From Micrococcales bacterium 73-13 (lineage in GTDB: Bacteria > Actinomycetota > Actinomycetes > Actinomycetales > Microbacteriaceae): DNA of 62,315 nucleotides. Below are positions 15,762-25,073 of the stretch, one piece after another. Position numbers and translations under genes: made by a program. Every line of letters begins with the position of its first letter. Position 1 is the stretch's first letter. The DNA lies in assembly GCA_001898855.1 (NCBI GenBank), contig MKVN01000034.1, forward strand, positions 24,936 to 87,250. The letters are read 5' to 3'. The notes under the pieces are model-generated. The model was not told where the DNA came from and made no database searches. It worked only from the letters and a program-made list of their open reading frames with translations.

Positions 15762-17558
15762 ATGGTGAAGGCCTCCCTGGCGCCCACGCCCCTGGTCGAT
15801 CCGGCGACCGTCCCGCCGATCGAGATCGCGCCGCAGGTGCGGCCGAGACGGCAGAGCAGCTTCGGCCTGTTCTTCCGGCTGCTCGGCTTCGCCATGCGGC
15901 TGAACTGGCGCAAGAAGGTGCTCAAGCGCCCGGAGGCCGAGCTCGCGGCCGAGGTGCGCGACTTCCTGGAGGACCTCGGCGGCCTCTGGATCAAGGCGGG
16001 CCAGCTGCTCTCGCTGCGGATCGACCTGCTGTCGCCGGAGATGTCCGACCAGCTCGCCCAGCTGCAGTACCGCAGCTACGGCTTCGACCCCGCGGCGGCG
16101 CGGCAGGTCGTCGAGGCCGAGCTCGGCGCGACGATCCCGCAGGTGTTCTCCGAGTGGGACGAGCACCCCTTCGCGGCCGCCTCCCTGTCCCAGCTGCACC
16201 GGGCGCGCCTGCGCGGCGGCGAGGAGGTCGCCGTCAAGGTGCAGCGGCCCGGCATCGAGCAGGTCATGCGCCGCGACCTCGGCCTCATCGTCTGGCTGCT
16301 GCGGCGGATGCGCCGGGTCCCCAGCGTGTCCTACATCGGCTGGGACGCGATGATCCGCGAGCTCACCCGGATGCTGCACGAGGAGATCGACTACCGCTAC
16401 GAGATCTCGAACATGCGGCGGATGCGGAAGATCCTGAAGCCTCATCGCATCCGCGTGCCGCGGGTGCACCGTCGGCTCTCGACCGAGCGCGTCATCGTCA
16501 TGGAGTTCGTGCATGGCGTCGTGATGTCCGAGTTCATGCGCGTGCGCCGCTCCGATCCCGCCCGGCTGAAGGCCTGGCTGAAGGAGAACGACATCGACCC
16601 GCGCAAGGTCGGCCGGCACCTGATGATCTCGTTCTACCGGCAGCTCTACGAGGAGGAGATCTTCCACGGCGACCTGCACCCCGGCAACATCATGCTGCTG
16701 CGCGGCAGCCGGATCGTGCTCATCGACTTCGGCGCGGTCGGCGGCCTCGACCGCAACTACGCGCGGACCTACGGCGAGATGGCCCGCGCGATCGCGATCG
16801 GCGACTACGGCGCCGCGATGGACCACTTCCTGCTGATGTGCGACTCGATCCCGCCGCTGGACGTCGCGCGGTTCCGCACCGAGGGCGTCGAGGTGATCCG
16901 CGCCTGGGAGGCGAGGACGCATCTGCACGGGCTGACCTTCCAGGAGCGCTCGGTCTCCGGCGGGCTGTCGTTCCGCCTCGCCGACGTCTACCGCAAGTAC
17001 CGCGTCAACCCGACCTGGCAGCTGCTGCGCGCGACCCGGTCGGTCGGGACCATGGACTCGAACCTCAGCGTGCTGCTCGAGGGCGAGAACCCGACGAAGA
17101 TCATGCGGCGGTACTTCCGGGAGGCGCAGCGCCGCAGGCTCCGGGGGCTGGCGAGGAACGCCGTGAGCCGGATCTCGAACGCCGCCGCGAGCGCGGCGCG
17201 CACCGCGACGCTCGTCTCGGACACCATCCGCCGGCAGGCGATCCAGCTCGAGGGCGCCCAGAGCAAGGTCTCCAGGGTCTTCGCCGTCATCGTCGGGATC
17301 GTGCAGGTGGCGATCTTCGTGCTCTGGCTGTTCGTCGTCTACGACATGCTGCACGACAACGCGAGGGCGTGGCTCGGGCCGTTCGAGCAGAGCATCGGGG
17401 GCATCGGCGAGATGGCCGAGGCGACGCCGTGGCGGCCGCTCTGGCTGCACATCGGCATCATCGTCGCGGTGACCATCGCGTTCTTCCTCGCGGGCCGCGT
17501 CCGCCGCATCCTGCTGCGCAAGGACCTCCGCCGGGCCGACGGCCGGCTGGATCGCTGA
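15762..17558 (+). CDS. ABC1/AarF/UbiB family atypical kinase
   Basis: A 598-residue UbiB-family protein kinase-like protein. Diagnostic motifs are KAGQ (78-81), the Ala-rich loop AAASLSQLHRA (138-148), VAVKVQRP (156-163), HGDLHPGN (302-309) and LIDFGAVGGLD. Two membrane helices close the protein (VFAVIVGIVQVAIFVLWLFVVYDML region and LWLHIGIIVAVTIAFFLAG). In proteobacteria UbiB supports ubiquinone synthesis. Actinobacteria use menaquinone, so the role here is open, perhaps in lipid or quinone handling. It follows the two small basic genes with no promoter evident, suggesting one operon. Confidence 0.9.
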   Translation: MVKASLAPTPLVDPATVPPIEIAPQVRPRRQSSFGLFFRLLGFAMRLNWRKKVLKRPEAELAAEVRDFLEDLGGLWIKAGQLLSLRIDLLSPEMSDQLAQLQYRSYGFDPAAARQVVEAELGATIPQVFSEWDEHPFAAASLSQLHRARLRGGEEVAVKVQRPGIEQVMRRDLGLIVWLLRRMRRVPSVSYIGWDAMIRELTRMLHEEIDYRYEISNMRRMRKILKPHRIRVPRVHRRLSTERVIVMEFVHGVVMSEFMRVRRSDPARLKAWLKENDIDPRKVGRHLMISFYRQLYEEEIFHGDLHPGNIMLLRGSRIVLIDFGAVGGLDRNYARTYGEMARAIAIGDYGAAMDHFLLMCDSIPPLDVARFRTEGVEVIRAWEARTHLHGLTFQERSVSGGLSFRLADVYRKYRVNPTWQLLRATRSVGTMDSNLSVLLEGENPTKIMRRYFREAQRRRLRGLARNAVSRISNAAASAARTATLVSDTIRRQAIQLEGAQSKVSRVFAVIVGIVQVAIFVLWLFVVYDMLHDNARAWLGPFEQSIGGIGEMAEATPWRPLWLHIGIIVAVTIAFFLAGRVRRILLRKDLRRADGRLDR

Positions 17559-17581
17559 ACCGTCCGCTCAGCCGCGCCCAC

Positions 17582-17587
17582 TACCCT
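17582..17587 (+). promoter_or_regulatory. -10 element (leaderless) of membrane-protein pair
   Basis: TACCCT seven bases before the GTG at 17595. Confidence 0.5.
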
Positions 17588-17594
17588 GGTAGTC

Positions 17595-18227
17595 GTGCCT
17601 GAGCCGTCCCGCGCGACCGTCGTGCGCTGGCCCGTCCCCATCGCGCTCGCCGTGCCGGCGCTCGCCGCCGCGATCGCGGTGACCTTCAGCGGGGGCCACT
17701 CGGCGGAGTTCGGGCTCGTCGTGTTCGCCGCCTTCGGCGTGCTGACCGCGGTCGCCTCGGCGATCGGCGCGGGGCTGCTGCCGGCCGGCACGGCCCGGAC
17801 CGGCGCCGTGCTGAAGGCGGTCGCGGCGCTCGCGGGCGGCGTCGTCGCGGCGATCCTGCCGCTCGTGCTCGGGCCCGAACCGGCGCTCAGGGCCGCGGCC
17901 CTGGTCGCCGTGATCGCGGGGACGCTCGCGCTGCTCGCCGTCGTCGACCTGGTGGTCGGCATCCGATCGCGCCGGGCCGACCGGTACGGCCGCGACTGGA
18001 TCGCCACCGGCGTCATCGAGGCGGCTGGGGCGCTCGCGGTCGTCGCGGTGCCGCCGACCTTCTTCCAGGCGTTCTCCTTCACGGACCACGGCGAGGTCGT
18101 CTCCGGCGCGCTCACCTCCTCGACCATGATCGTCGGGCTGTTCGGCGCGGTCGCCGCGATCCTCGGCGTTCTCCTCGCGATTGCGGGGGTCGGGCTCGTC
18201 CCCCAGCGGCGGCGGGCCGCGGCATGA
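17595..18227 (+). CDS. Integral membrane protein of unknown function
   Basis: A 210-residue protein with about six hydrophobic segments (PIALAVPALAAAIAVTF; FGLVVFAAFGVLTAVASAIGAG; AVAALAGGVVAAILPLVLG; ALVAVIAGTLALLAVVDLVVG; AAGALAVVAV; IVGLFGAVAAILGVLLAIAG) and short basic loops. I recognise no family motif. The start is GTG with a -10 element at leaderless distance. It overlaps the next gene by ATGA, so the two products probably act together. Confidence 0.65.
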   Translation: MPEPSRATVVRWPVPIALAVPALAAAIAVTFSGGHSAEFGLVVFAAFGVLTAVASAIGAGLLPAGTARTGAVLKAVAALAGGVVAAILPLVLGPEPALRAAALVAVIAGTLALLAVVDLVVGIRSRRADRYGRDWIATGVIEAAGALAVVAVPPTFFQAFSFTDHGEVVSGALTSSTMIVGLFGAVAAILGVLLAIAGVGLVPQRRRAAA

Positions 18228-18559
18228 CCCGCGAGGACGGGTCCCCCGAGGGGGACGCGCGCCAGGCCGCCGACCGCCGGGCACCGGTCAAGCCGACGCT
18301 CCGCGCCCGGCTGCGGCCGCTCGAGCTGCTCGGGCTCTCCCTGGCCTTCGCGGCCTTCGCCGGCCTGGTGACGCTGTTCGTGATGCATCCGTGGGGCGCC
18401 TTCGCCCCGGAGGCGGCGCAGAGCTGGCTGACCGTGCTCGTGGTCTTCGGCGCCGGCTTCGTGCTCAGCCTGGTCGTGCTCGCGATGCTCGCCCTCGGCG
18501 GCTACGAGCCCCCGAAGGAGCCGCCGTCGAACGTGCTCGACCGGGAGCCGGAGCACTGA
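18224..18559 (+). CDS. Small two-helix membrane protein of unknown function
   Basis: A 111-residue protein with a charged N-terminal tail of about 30 residues and two membrane helices (LLGLSLAFAAFAGLVTLFVM and WLTVLVVFGAGFVLSLVVLAML). It ends in a hydrophilic tail, EPPKEPPSNVLDREPEH. The ATG overlaps the stop of the preceding membrane-protein gene. No family is recognised. It converges on purB. Confidence 0.6.
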   Translation: MTREDGSPEGDARQAADRRAPVKPTLRARLRPLELLGLSLAFAAFAGLVTLFVMHPWGAFAPEAAQSWLTVLVVFGAGFVLSLVVLAMLALGGYEPPKEPPSNVLDREPEH

Positions 18560-18569
18560 CGACGACGCC

Positions 18570-19964
18570 TCAGCCGGCGGCGTCCGCCGCCTGCTCGGCG
18601 AGGCGCTGCGCGATGCCGGTGTAGGTCGCTGGGGTGAGGGCGGTCAGCCGCGCCTTCGCCTCGGCGCCGATGTCGAGGCCGTCGACGAACGCCGCGAGCT
18701 CGGCCCGGCCGACCCGGCGGCCGCGGGTGAGCCCCTTCAGCACCGCGTAGGGGTCGGCGATCGACGAGCGGCCGGCGGCGACCTCGGCGCGGATGACGGT
18801 CTGGATCGCCTCGGCGAGCACCTCCCAGTTCGCGTCGAGGTCCTCGGCGAGGCGGCCGCGGTCGAGATCGATCTCGCCGAGGCCGCGCGTGACGTTGTCG
18901 ACCGCGAGCAGCGAGTGGCCGAGCGCGACGCCGACGTTGCGCTGGGTCGTCGAGTCGGTCAGGTCGCGTTGCAGACGGCTCTCCACGAGCGTCGCGGCGA
19001 GCGAGTCGAGCAGCGCGGAGGCCAGCTCGAGGTTCGCCTCGGCGTTCTCGAAGCGGATCGGGTTGACCTTGTGCGGCATCGTCGAGGACCCGGTCGCGCC
19101 GGCGACCGGGATCTGCCGGAAGTAGCCGAGCGAGATGTACGTCCAGACGTCGACGCAGAAGGCGTGCAGGATCCGACCGGCGAGCGAGACGGCCTGGTAG
19201 AGCTCGGCCTGCCAGTCGTGCGACTCGATCTGCGTCGTCAGCGGGTTCCAGCCGAGGCCGAGGCTCGTCACGAACCCGCGGGACAGCGCCGGCCAGTCGA
19301 GGCCGGGGTCGGCGGCGAGGTGCGCGGCGTAGGTGCCGGTCGCGCCGTTGAACTTACCGAGCGGCTCGACGGCGGCGACCCGGGCGCGCTGGCGGCGCAG
19401 CCGGGCGAGCGTCACCGCGAGCTCCTTGCCCATCGTCGTCGGCGTGGCCGGCTGGCCGTGCGTGCGGGCGAGCATCGCGGCGTCGGCGGTCGCCGCGGCG
19501 AGCTCGCCGAGGCGCAGCAGCAGGGCGTCGAACGCGGGCAGCCAGACGCCGTGCAGCGCGTCGCGGATCGTGATCGCGTAGGCGAGGTTGTTGATGTCCT
19601 CGCTGGTGGCGGCGAAGTGCACGAGCTCGGCGAGCCGGTCGAGGCCGGTCGCCGCGAGGCGCTCGCGGACGAGGTACTCGACCGCCTTGACGTCGTGCCG
19701 GGTGACGGCCTCCTTCTCCGCCAGCCAGGCGATCTCGTCCGGCCCGAAGTCGAACGCCCAGTGCCGCAGGTCCGCCGCCTCGACCGCGGTGAGCGGCGCG
19801 ACGCCGAACGCGCCCCGGTCGGCGAGCGCGATCAGCCACTCGACCTCGACCCGGACGCGGGCGCGGTTGAGCCCGGCTTCGGAGAGATGCTCGCCGAGGC
19901 CGGCGACGGCGGGCTGGTAGCGGCCGTCGAGCGGGCTGAGGGGCTGCGGCTGGAGCCTGGCCAT
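18570..19964 (-). CDS. purB: Adenylosuccinate lyase
   Basis: A 464-residue member of the fumarase/aspartase superfamily. It cleaves SAICAR to AICAR and adenylosuccinate to AMP plus fumarate in purine synthesis. The signature loop GSSTMPHKVNPIRFENAEAN carries the catalytic serine, with EDINNLAYAI and ARTHGQPATPTTMGKELA upstream. The frame is open beyond the start. ATG 19964 is chosen because it gives MARLQPQPLSPLDGRYQP, the usual PurB N-terminus. Its ATG shares one base with the stop of the upstream holin-type gene (TGATG). Confidence 0.95.
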   Translation of the reverse strand: MARLQPQPLSPLDGRYQPAVAGLGEHLSEAGLNRARVRVEVEWLIALADRGAFGVAPLTAVEAADLRHWAFDFGPDEIAWLAEKEAVTRHDVKAVEYLVRERLAATGLDRLAELVHFAATSEDINNLAYAITIRDALHGVWLPAFDALLLRLGELAAATADAAMLARTHGQPATPTTMGKELAVTLARLRRQRARVAAVEPLGKFNGATGTYAAHLAADPGLDWPALSRGFVTSLGLGWNPLTTQIESHDWQAELYQAVSLAGRILHAFCVDVWTYISLGYFRQIPVAGATGSSTMPHKVNPIRFENAEANLELASALLDSLAATLVESRLQRDLTDSTTQRNVGVALGHSLLAVDNVTRGLGEIDLDRGRLAEDLDANWEVLAEAIQTVIRAEVAAGRSSIADPYAVLKGLTRGRRVGRAELAAFVDGLDIGAEAKARLTALTPATYTGIAQRLAEQAADAAG

Positions 19965-20383
19965 CAGTGGTTGCGCCCCTCCTTCTTCACCAGGGGGCGG
20001 AAGACGATGCCGAGGATCCAGCCGATGACGCCGAGCACGAGCGCGGCGAGCACGCCCCACCAGAAGCCCTCCGGCCAGCCCGGCACGACCATCAGGCCGA
20101 AGCCGGCGAGCGTGGAGAGCCAGTGCACGAGCCAGAGCAGCAGGCCGTTGACGATGATCGAGATGAGCCCGAGCGTCAGGATGTAGAGCGGGAAGGCGAC
20201 GATCTTCACGATCGTCCCGACGACGCCGTTGACGATGCCGAAGACCAGGCCGATCAGGAGGTAGGTCAGGACGTTCTGCCACCATTCCGGGCCGAACGGG
20301 GTCACGAGGACGTGCCCGCCGAGGATGAGGGTCATCAGCCACAGCGCGAGCGCGTTGAGGATGACCCTGACGATGAAGCGCAC
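19964..20383 (-). CDS. Phage holin family (PF04020-type) membrane protein
   Basis: A 139-residue protein with four hydrophobic helices and the GIVNGVVGTIVKIVAFPLYILTLG pattern typical of the widespread chromosomal 'holin 4' family (written in part only). These are common in actinobacteria away from any prophage, and their function is not settled. No lysis genes are near. The start is GTG with GGAGG eight bases upstream. Transcription probably continues into purB. Confidence 0.8.
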   Translation of the reverse strand: MRFIVRVILNALALWLMTLILGGHVLVTPFGPEWWQNVLTYLLIGLVFGIVNGVVGTIVKIVAFPLYILTLGLISIIVNGLLLWLVHWLSTLAGFGLMVVPGWPEGFWWGVLAALVLGVIGWILGIVFRPLVKKEGRNH

Positions 20384-20411
20384 GTGACCATCCTCCCATC
20401 CGCCGCGGTTT

Positions 20412-20417
20412 TAGGCT
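20412..20417 (+). promoter_or_regulatory. -10 element (leaderless) of hisC-like gene
   Basis: TAGGCT seven bases before the ATG at 20425. The same 40-base gap carries the start region of the divergent minus-strand gene. Confidence 0.6.
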
Positions 20418-20424
20418 GGACGCG

Positions 20425-21489
20425 ATGAGCGAAGCACGAGTGCGCCTGCGTCCCGACGTCGCGAGCATCGTCCCGTATCGGCAGGGGCGGCTCGCCGCCG
20501 AGGACGCGTTCAAGCTCTCCTCGAACGAGAACCCCTACCCGCCGCTGCCGGGCGTGGTCGAGGCGATCCGTTCGATCGACTTCAACCGCTACCCGGAGGC
20601 CTCCACCTCCCGGCTCCGCGACCGCCTGGCGCAGCGCTGGGGCGTCGGCCCGGAGCAGGTCATCGCCGGTCCCGGCTCGGTGACGCTGCTCGCCTACCTG
20701 ATCTGGGCGTCCTGCACGCAGCAGGAGGACGTCCTCTACGCCTGGCGGTCGTTCGAGGGGTACCCGATGCTCGCGAGCTCCGCGGGCGTCCGCGCGATCC
20801 AGGTGCCGAACCGCCCGGACGGCGGCCACGACCTGGCGGCGATGCTCGCGGCGATCACGCCGGCGACGCGCCTGGTGCTGCTCTGCTCGCCGAACAACCC
20901 GACCGGTCCGGTCATCACCCGCGCGGAGTTCGTCGCGTTCATGGCCGCCGTCCCGCGCACCATGCTGGTCGTGCTCGACGAGGCGTACGCCGAGTTCGTC
21001 ACCGACCCGGACGCGGTGCGCGGCGCCGAGGAGCTGCCCCGGCACCCGAACCTCGTCGTGCTGCGGACGTTCTCCAAGGCGTACGGGCTCGCGGGGCTCC
21101 GGATGGGCTACGCGATCGGGCAGGAGCACGTGATCGACGCGCTGCGCGCCGTCGCGCTGCCGCTGGCGGTCACCGAGGTCGCCGAGACCGCGGCGCTGGC
21201 GAGCCTCGACCACGAGCCGGCGCTGCTCGAGCGGGTGGCGCACATCGTCGAGCGACGGGACCGGGTCCGGGCGGGACTGCTCGAGCAGGGCTGGCGGGTG
21301 CCGGCGGCGCAGGGGAACTTCGTCTGGCTGCCGACCGGCGAGCGCACCGCCGAGGTCGCGGCGCACTTCGAGCGCGCGGGCCTCATCGTCCGGCCGCTCG
21401 GCGACGGCGTCCGCATCTCGATCGGCGAGGAGGAGTCTGTCGAGAAGCTACTGCGATCCTCCGGAGAGGTTGTCGCGCCCCTCTCGTGA
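20425..21489 (+). CDS. hisC: Histidinol-phosphate or aromatic-amino-acid aminotransferase
   Basis: A 354-residue fold-type I PLP enzyme of the HisC subgroup. Motifs are KLSSNENPYPPLP at the N-terminus, LCSPNNPTGPV, VLDEAYAEFV, and the PLP lysine in RTFSKAYGLAGLRMGYA. HisC converts imidazole-acetol phosphate to histidinol phosphate, and close actinobacterial homologues (Pat) transaminate aromatic 2-oxo acids. No other his gene is near. Instead it precedes 2-oxoacid dehydrogenase genes, which favours an amino-acid/2-oxoacid role, so the symbol is tentative. Confidence 0.8.
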   Translation: MSEARVRLRPDVASIVPYRQGRLAAEDAFKLSSNENPYPPLPGVVEAIRSIDFNRYPEASTSRLRDRLAQRWGVGPEQVIAGPGSVTLLAYLIWASCTQQEDVLYAWRSFEGYPMLASSAGVRAIQVPNRPDGGHDLAAMLAAITPATRLVLLCSPNNPTGPVITRAEFVAFMAAVPRTMLVVLDEAYAEFVTDPDAVRGAEELPRHPNLVVLRTFSKAYGLAGLRMGYAIGQEHVIDALRAVALPLAVTEVAETAALASLDHEPALLERVAHIVERRDRVRAGLLEQGWRVPAAQGNFVWLPTGERTAEVAAHFERAGLIVRPLGDGVRISIGEEESVEKLLRSSGEVVAPLS

Positions 21490-21507
21490 GCGGGGGCGCG
21501 GCGGGGT

Positions 21508-21513
21508 TAGGTT
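21508..21513 (+). promoter_or_regulatory. -10 element (leaderless) of E1-E2 operon
   Basis: TAGGTT six bases before the ATG at 21520, in the 30-base gap after the aminotransferase gene. Confidence 0.6.
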
Positions 21514-21519
21514 GGGTCC

Positions 21520-22623
21520 ATGGCGAGCGACCCGATCCGTCTGCTGTCCCCGTCGGGAGAGCTGATCGAGTCGGAGGCGAACGCCGCCTGGCTGCCCGTG
21601 GTGGCCGAGCTCTCCGAGGCGCAGCTGATGGACTTCCATCGGCAGATGGCCGTCATCCGGCGCTTCGACGTGGAGGCGGGCAACCTGCAGCGGCAGGGCC
21701 AGCTCGCCCTGTGGATCCCGAGCCTCGGCCAGGAGGCCGCGCAGGTCGGGTCCGGCATCGCGGCCCGCCCGCAGGACCATGTCTTCCCGGCCTACCGCGA
21801 GCACGCCGTCGCCCGCATCCGCGGCGTCGACCCGATGCGGATCATCGAGCTGCTGCGCGGCCTCGACCACGGCGGCTGGGATCCGAAGGCGCACGGCAAC
21901 TTCCACCTCTACACGCTCGTGATCGGCTCGCAGACGCTGCACGCCACCGGCTATGCGATGGGCATCGCCTTCGACGGCCCCGGCGGCGACCCGGAGCGGG
22001 ACGAGGCGGTGCTCGTCTACTTCGGCGACGGCGCGACGAGCCAGGGCGACGTCAGCGAGTCGCTCGTCTTCGCCGCGAGCTACCAGACCCCGCAGGTGTT
22101 CTTCCTGCAGAACAACCACTGGGCGATCTCGGTGCCGGTCTCGACCCAGTCCCGCACGCCGCTCTACCGGCGTGCGCTCGGCTTCGGCATCCCGAGCATC
22201 CAGATCGACGGCAACGACGTGCTCGCGGCCTACGCCGTCACGCGCACGGCGCTCGACGAGGCGCGCGGCGGCAAGGGCCCCCGGTTCGTCGAGGCGCTCA
22301 CCTACCGGATGGGTGCGCACACCTCGAGCGACGACCCGAGCAAGTACCGCGACGAGGCGGAGCTGGAGCACTGGATCGCGCACGACCCGATCGTGCGCTT
22401 CGAGGCGTTCCTGCGCGCTCGCGGCGCCTCGGACGCCTTCTTCGCCGAGGTGCACGAGGAGGCGGAGGAGCTCGCGGCCGACGTCCGCCGGCGCACCGTC
22501 GCGCTCGTGCCGCCGCCGGTGACCAAGATCTTCGACCACGTCTACACGGATCCGCATCCGGACATCGAGGAGCAGCGCGCCTGGCTGCTCGCCTACGAGG
22601 CGTCGTTCGGGGGGCAGGCATGA
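21520..22623 (+). CDS. 2-oxoacid dehydrogenase E1 alpha subunit
   Basis: A 367-residue thiamine-diphosphate subunit of a pyruvate or branched-chain 2-oxoacid dehydrogenase. The ThDP motif starts with GDGATSQGD (169-177) and ends at NN (198-199). The phosphorylation-loop region reads ALTYRMGAHTSSDDPSKYRD. With E1 beta it decarboxylates the 2-oxo acid and reductively acylates the E2 lipoyl group. The heterodimeric E1 format and neighbouring aminotransferase fit branched-chain acids, but annotators often call such genes pdhA. The ATGA overlap couples it to E1 beta. Confidence 0.9.
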   Translation: MASDPIRLLSPSGELIESEANAAWLPVVAELSEAQLMDFHRQMAVIRRFDVEAGNLQRQGQLALWIPSLGQEAAQVGSGIAARPQDHVFPAYREHAVARIRGVDPMRIIELLRGLDHGGWDPKAHGNFHLYTLVIGSQTLHATGYAMGIAFDGPGGDPERDEAVLVYFGDGATSQGDVSESLVFAASYQTPQVFFLQNNHWAISVPVSTQSRTPLYRRALGFGIPSIQIDGNDVLAAYAVTRTALDEARGGKGPRFVEALTYRMGAHTSSDDPSKYRDEAELEHWIAHDPIVRFEAFLRARGASDAFFAEVHEEAEELAADVRRRTVALVPPPVTKIFDHVYTDPHPDIEEQRAWLLAYEASFGGQA

Positions 22624-23702
22624 CGCCGGAGAACCAGGCCGGCGGCCTCGGCACCTCGGCCTCGCCCGCGATCGACCTGCGGGACCCCGCCTCGGGCGGT
22701 CCGGAGGACGGCTCGAGCCCGCGGGGCGTGCAGACGCTGACCATGGCGAGGGCGCTGAACGAGGGCCTGCGCGCCGCGCTCGGCGCCGACGACCGCGTGC
22801 TGCTGATGGGCGAGGACATCGGCACGCTCGGCGGCGTCTTCCGGGTGACCGAGGGCCTCAAGGCCGAGTTCGGCGACCGCCGCGTGCTGGACACCCCGCT
22901 CGCCGAGTCCGGCCTGGTCGGCACGGCGATCGGGCTGGCGATGCGCGGCTTCCGCCCGGTCGTGGAGATCCAGTTCGACGGCTTCGTCTATCCCGCCTTC
23001 GACCAGATCACCTCGCAGCTGGCGAAGCAGACCTATCGGCATGCCGGCAGCCAGGCCTTCCCGGTCGTCATCCGGATCCCGTACGGCGGCCACATCGGCG
23101 CGGTCGAGCACCATCAGGAGTCGCCGGAGGCCTACTTCGCGCACACCCCCGGTCTCCGGGTGGTCAGCCCGGCGACGCCGCACGACGCGTACTGGATGAT
23201 CCAGGAGGCGATCGCCGGGAACGATCCCGTCGTCTTCCTCGAGCCGAAGTCGCGCTACTGGCCGAAGGGCGAGGTCGACCTCGACCGCGCCGGCGCCGGG
23301 CTGCACGAGTCGAGGATCGTCCGCCGCGGCGCCGACGTCACGCTCATCGGCCACGGCGCGATGGTGGCCACGCTGCTCGACGCCGCCGAGCTCGCCGAGC
23401 AGGAGGGCACCAGCGCGGAGGTCGTCGACCTGCGCTCCCTCTCGCCGATCGACTACGGGCCGATCCTGGACTCGGTGCGCCGCACCGGGCGCGCGGTCGT
23501 GGTGCAGGAGGCGCCGCAGCGGGTCTCGGTCGGCTCGGAGATCGCGGCGACGATCGCCGAGCGGGCGTTCTACTCGCTGCAGTCGCCGGTGCTCCGGGTG
23601 AGCGGGTACGACACCCCGTTCCCGCCGGCGAAGCTGGAGGGCGTCTACCTGCCCGACGCGGACCGCATCCTGGAGGCGGTGGACCGTGCCCTCGCCTACT
23701 GA
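22620..23702 (+). CDS. 2-oxoacid dehydrogenase E1 beta subunit
   Basis: A 360-residue transketolase-like subunit completing the E1 heterotetramer. Visible are MGEDIGTLGGVFRVTEGL, DTPLAESGLVGTAIGLAMRG, the PYGGHIGAVEHHQESPEAYF active-site region and the C-terminal domain VTLIGHGAMVATLLDAAELA. The first 40 residues are a hydrophilic tail before MARALNEGLR. A start at the ATG that overlaps E1 alpha (22620) is favoured by coupling. Another ATG at about 22743 would give the compact family length. Confidence 0.9.
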   Translation: MTPENQAGGLGTSASPAIDLRDPASGGPEDGSSPRGVQTLTMARALNEGLRAALGADDRVLLMGEDIGTLGGVFRVTEGLKAEFGDRRVLDTPLAESGLVGTAIGLAMRGFRPVVEIQFDGFVYPAFDQITSQLAKQTYRHAGSQAFPVVIRIPYGGHIGAVEHHQESPEAYFAHTPGLRVVSPATPHDAYWMIQEAIAGNDPVVFLEPKSRYWPKGEVDLDRAGAGLHESRIVRRGADVTLIGHGAMVATLLDAAELAEQEGTSAEVVDLRSLSPIDYGPILDSVRRTGRAVVVQEAPQRVSVGSEIAATIAERAFYSLQSPVLRVSGYDTPFPPAKLEGVYLPDADRILEAVDRALAY

Positions 23703-23729
23703 GACCCGGATCCGAGACAGGGGAGTCGA

Positions 23730-25013
23730 ATGACCATCGCCCAGTTCCCCCTCCCCGACGTCGGCGAGGGCCTGACCGAGGCGGAGATCGTCGCCTGGCG
23801 GGTGGCGCCGGGCGACCGGGTGTCGCTCAACCAGGTCATCGTCGAGATCGAGACGGCGAAGTCGCTCGTCGAGCTGCCGAGCCCGTTCGAGGGCATCGTC
23901 GCCGAGCTGCTCGTCGCGGAGGGGCAGACCGTCGAGGTCGGCACCCCGATCATCCGGGTGGACGCCGCCGGCGCGATCCCGGAGCCGCCGGCGACCGCGC
24001 CGGTCGAGGTGATCGAGGCGGTGCAGGACGCCGCGGCGACCGTCGCCGAGGAGGACGAGGGCTCCGGCGCCGTGCTCGTCGGCTACGGCTCGAGCGGCCA
24101 CGTGCGCTCGCGGCGCCGGGCCGTCGAGCGGGCGATCCCGGCGTCGGCCGCGACCCCGGTCATCGCCAAGCCACCGATCCGCGCGCTCGCCCGCGAGCTC
24201 GGCGTGGACCTCGCCACCGTGATGCCGACGGGCCTCGCCGGCGAGGTGGTGCGCGAGGACGTCATCCGGCACGCCGACCAGGCCAAGGTCTTCCACAACA
24301 TCGAGACGCCGCCCCGGCCGACTGGCCGTGAGGAGCGCATCCCGGTCAAGGGCGTGCGCAAGGCGATCGCCTCGGCGATGGTGGCCTCGAAGTTCACCGC
24401 GCCGCACACCAGCGTGCTCACCGAGGTGAACGCGACGCGCACCATGGAGTTCGTCAAGCGGCTCAAGGCCTCGCCCGAGTTCGCCGGCGTACGCGTCTCG
24501 CCGCTGCTGGTGATGGCGAAGGCGCTCATCTGGGCGGTGCGGCGCAACCCGGTGGTCAACTCGACCTGGACGGACGAGGAGATCATCGTCCACCACTTCG
24601 TGAACCTCGGCATCGCGGCGGCGACCCCGCGCGGGCTCATCGTGCCGAACGTCAAGGACGCCCAGGACCTGTCCCTGCTCGAGCTGGCGAAGGCGCTCGA
24701 GCAGCTCACGCTCGTCGCGCGCGAGGGCCGGACGACGCCGCAGGACCTGCAGGGCGGCACCATCACCATCACGAACCTCGGCTCGTACGGCATCGACACG
24801 GGCATCCCGATCCTGAACCCGGGCGAGGTCTCGATCATCGTGCTCGGCGCGATCCGGCAGCGGCCGTGGGTGATCGACGGCGACGTCCGCCCCGCCCACG
24901 TGACGACGGTCGGGGGCTCCTTCGACCACCGGGTGGTCGACGGCGACGTCATCTCGCGGTTCGTGCAGGACATCGCCTCGGTGCTCGAGGAACCGGCGCT
25001 GCTGCTCGACTGA
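23730..25013 (+). CDS. Dihydrolipoamide acyltransferase (E2)
   Basis: A 427-residue E2 core protein. An N-terminal lipoyl domain has its lipoylated lysine in EIETAKS (K44), a linker follows, and the peripheral subunit-binding domain includes [20 protein letters not shown]. The catalytic domain ends in [10 protein letters not shown] with H400 and D404. It transfers the acyl group from E1 to coenzyme A. There is only one lipoyl domain. The E3 gene is not in the window. GGGGAG precedes the ATG. No terminator is obvious before znuA. Confidence 0.93.
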   Translation: MTIAQFPLPDVGEGLTEAEIVAWRVAPGDRVSLNQVIVEIETAKSLVELPSPFEGIVAELLVAEGQTVEVGTPIIRVDAAGAIPEPPATAPVEVIEAVQDAAATVAEEDEGSGAVLVGYGSSGHVRSRRRAVERAIPASAATPVIAKPPIRALARELGVDLATVMPTGLAGEVVREDVIRHADQAKVFHNIETPPRPTGREERIPVKGVRKAIASAMVASKFTAPHTSVLTEVNATRTMEFVKRLKASPEFAGVRVSPLLVMAKALIWAVRRNPVVNSTWTDEEIIVHHFVNLGIAAATPRGLIVPNVKDAQDLSLLELAKALEQLTLVAREGRTTPQDLQGGTITITNLGSYGIDTGIPILNPGEVSIIVLGAIRQRPWVIDGDVRPAHVTTVGGSFDHRVVDGDVISRFVQDIASVLEEPALLLD

Positions 25014-25038
25014 GCCGATCGGCGCGCTCGCCGCGGAT

Positions 25039-25067
25039 TTGATATTGAGAATGAATATCAATACTAT
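25039..25067 (+). promoter_or_regulatory. znu-zur promoter with Fur-family (Zur) box
   Basis: TTGATATT (25039-25046) and AATATCAA (25054-25061) form an 8-base inverted repeat around a 7-base centre, resembling Fur-family boxes. The -35 TTGATA (25039-25044), a 17-base spacer and the -10 TACTAT (25062-25067) lie on the same stretch, so a bound repressor would cover the promoter. The znuA ATG is six bases after the -10. The operon's last gene encodes a Zur-type protein. Confidence 0.85.
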
Positions 25068-25073
25068 CGCGGA

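Noticed and set aside
19964-20383. Prophage remnant suggested by a holin-family gene
   Set aside because: No integrase, lysin, capsid gene or attachment repeat is near. This holin-type family is a common chromosomal gene in actinobacteria.
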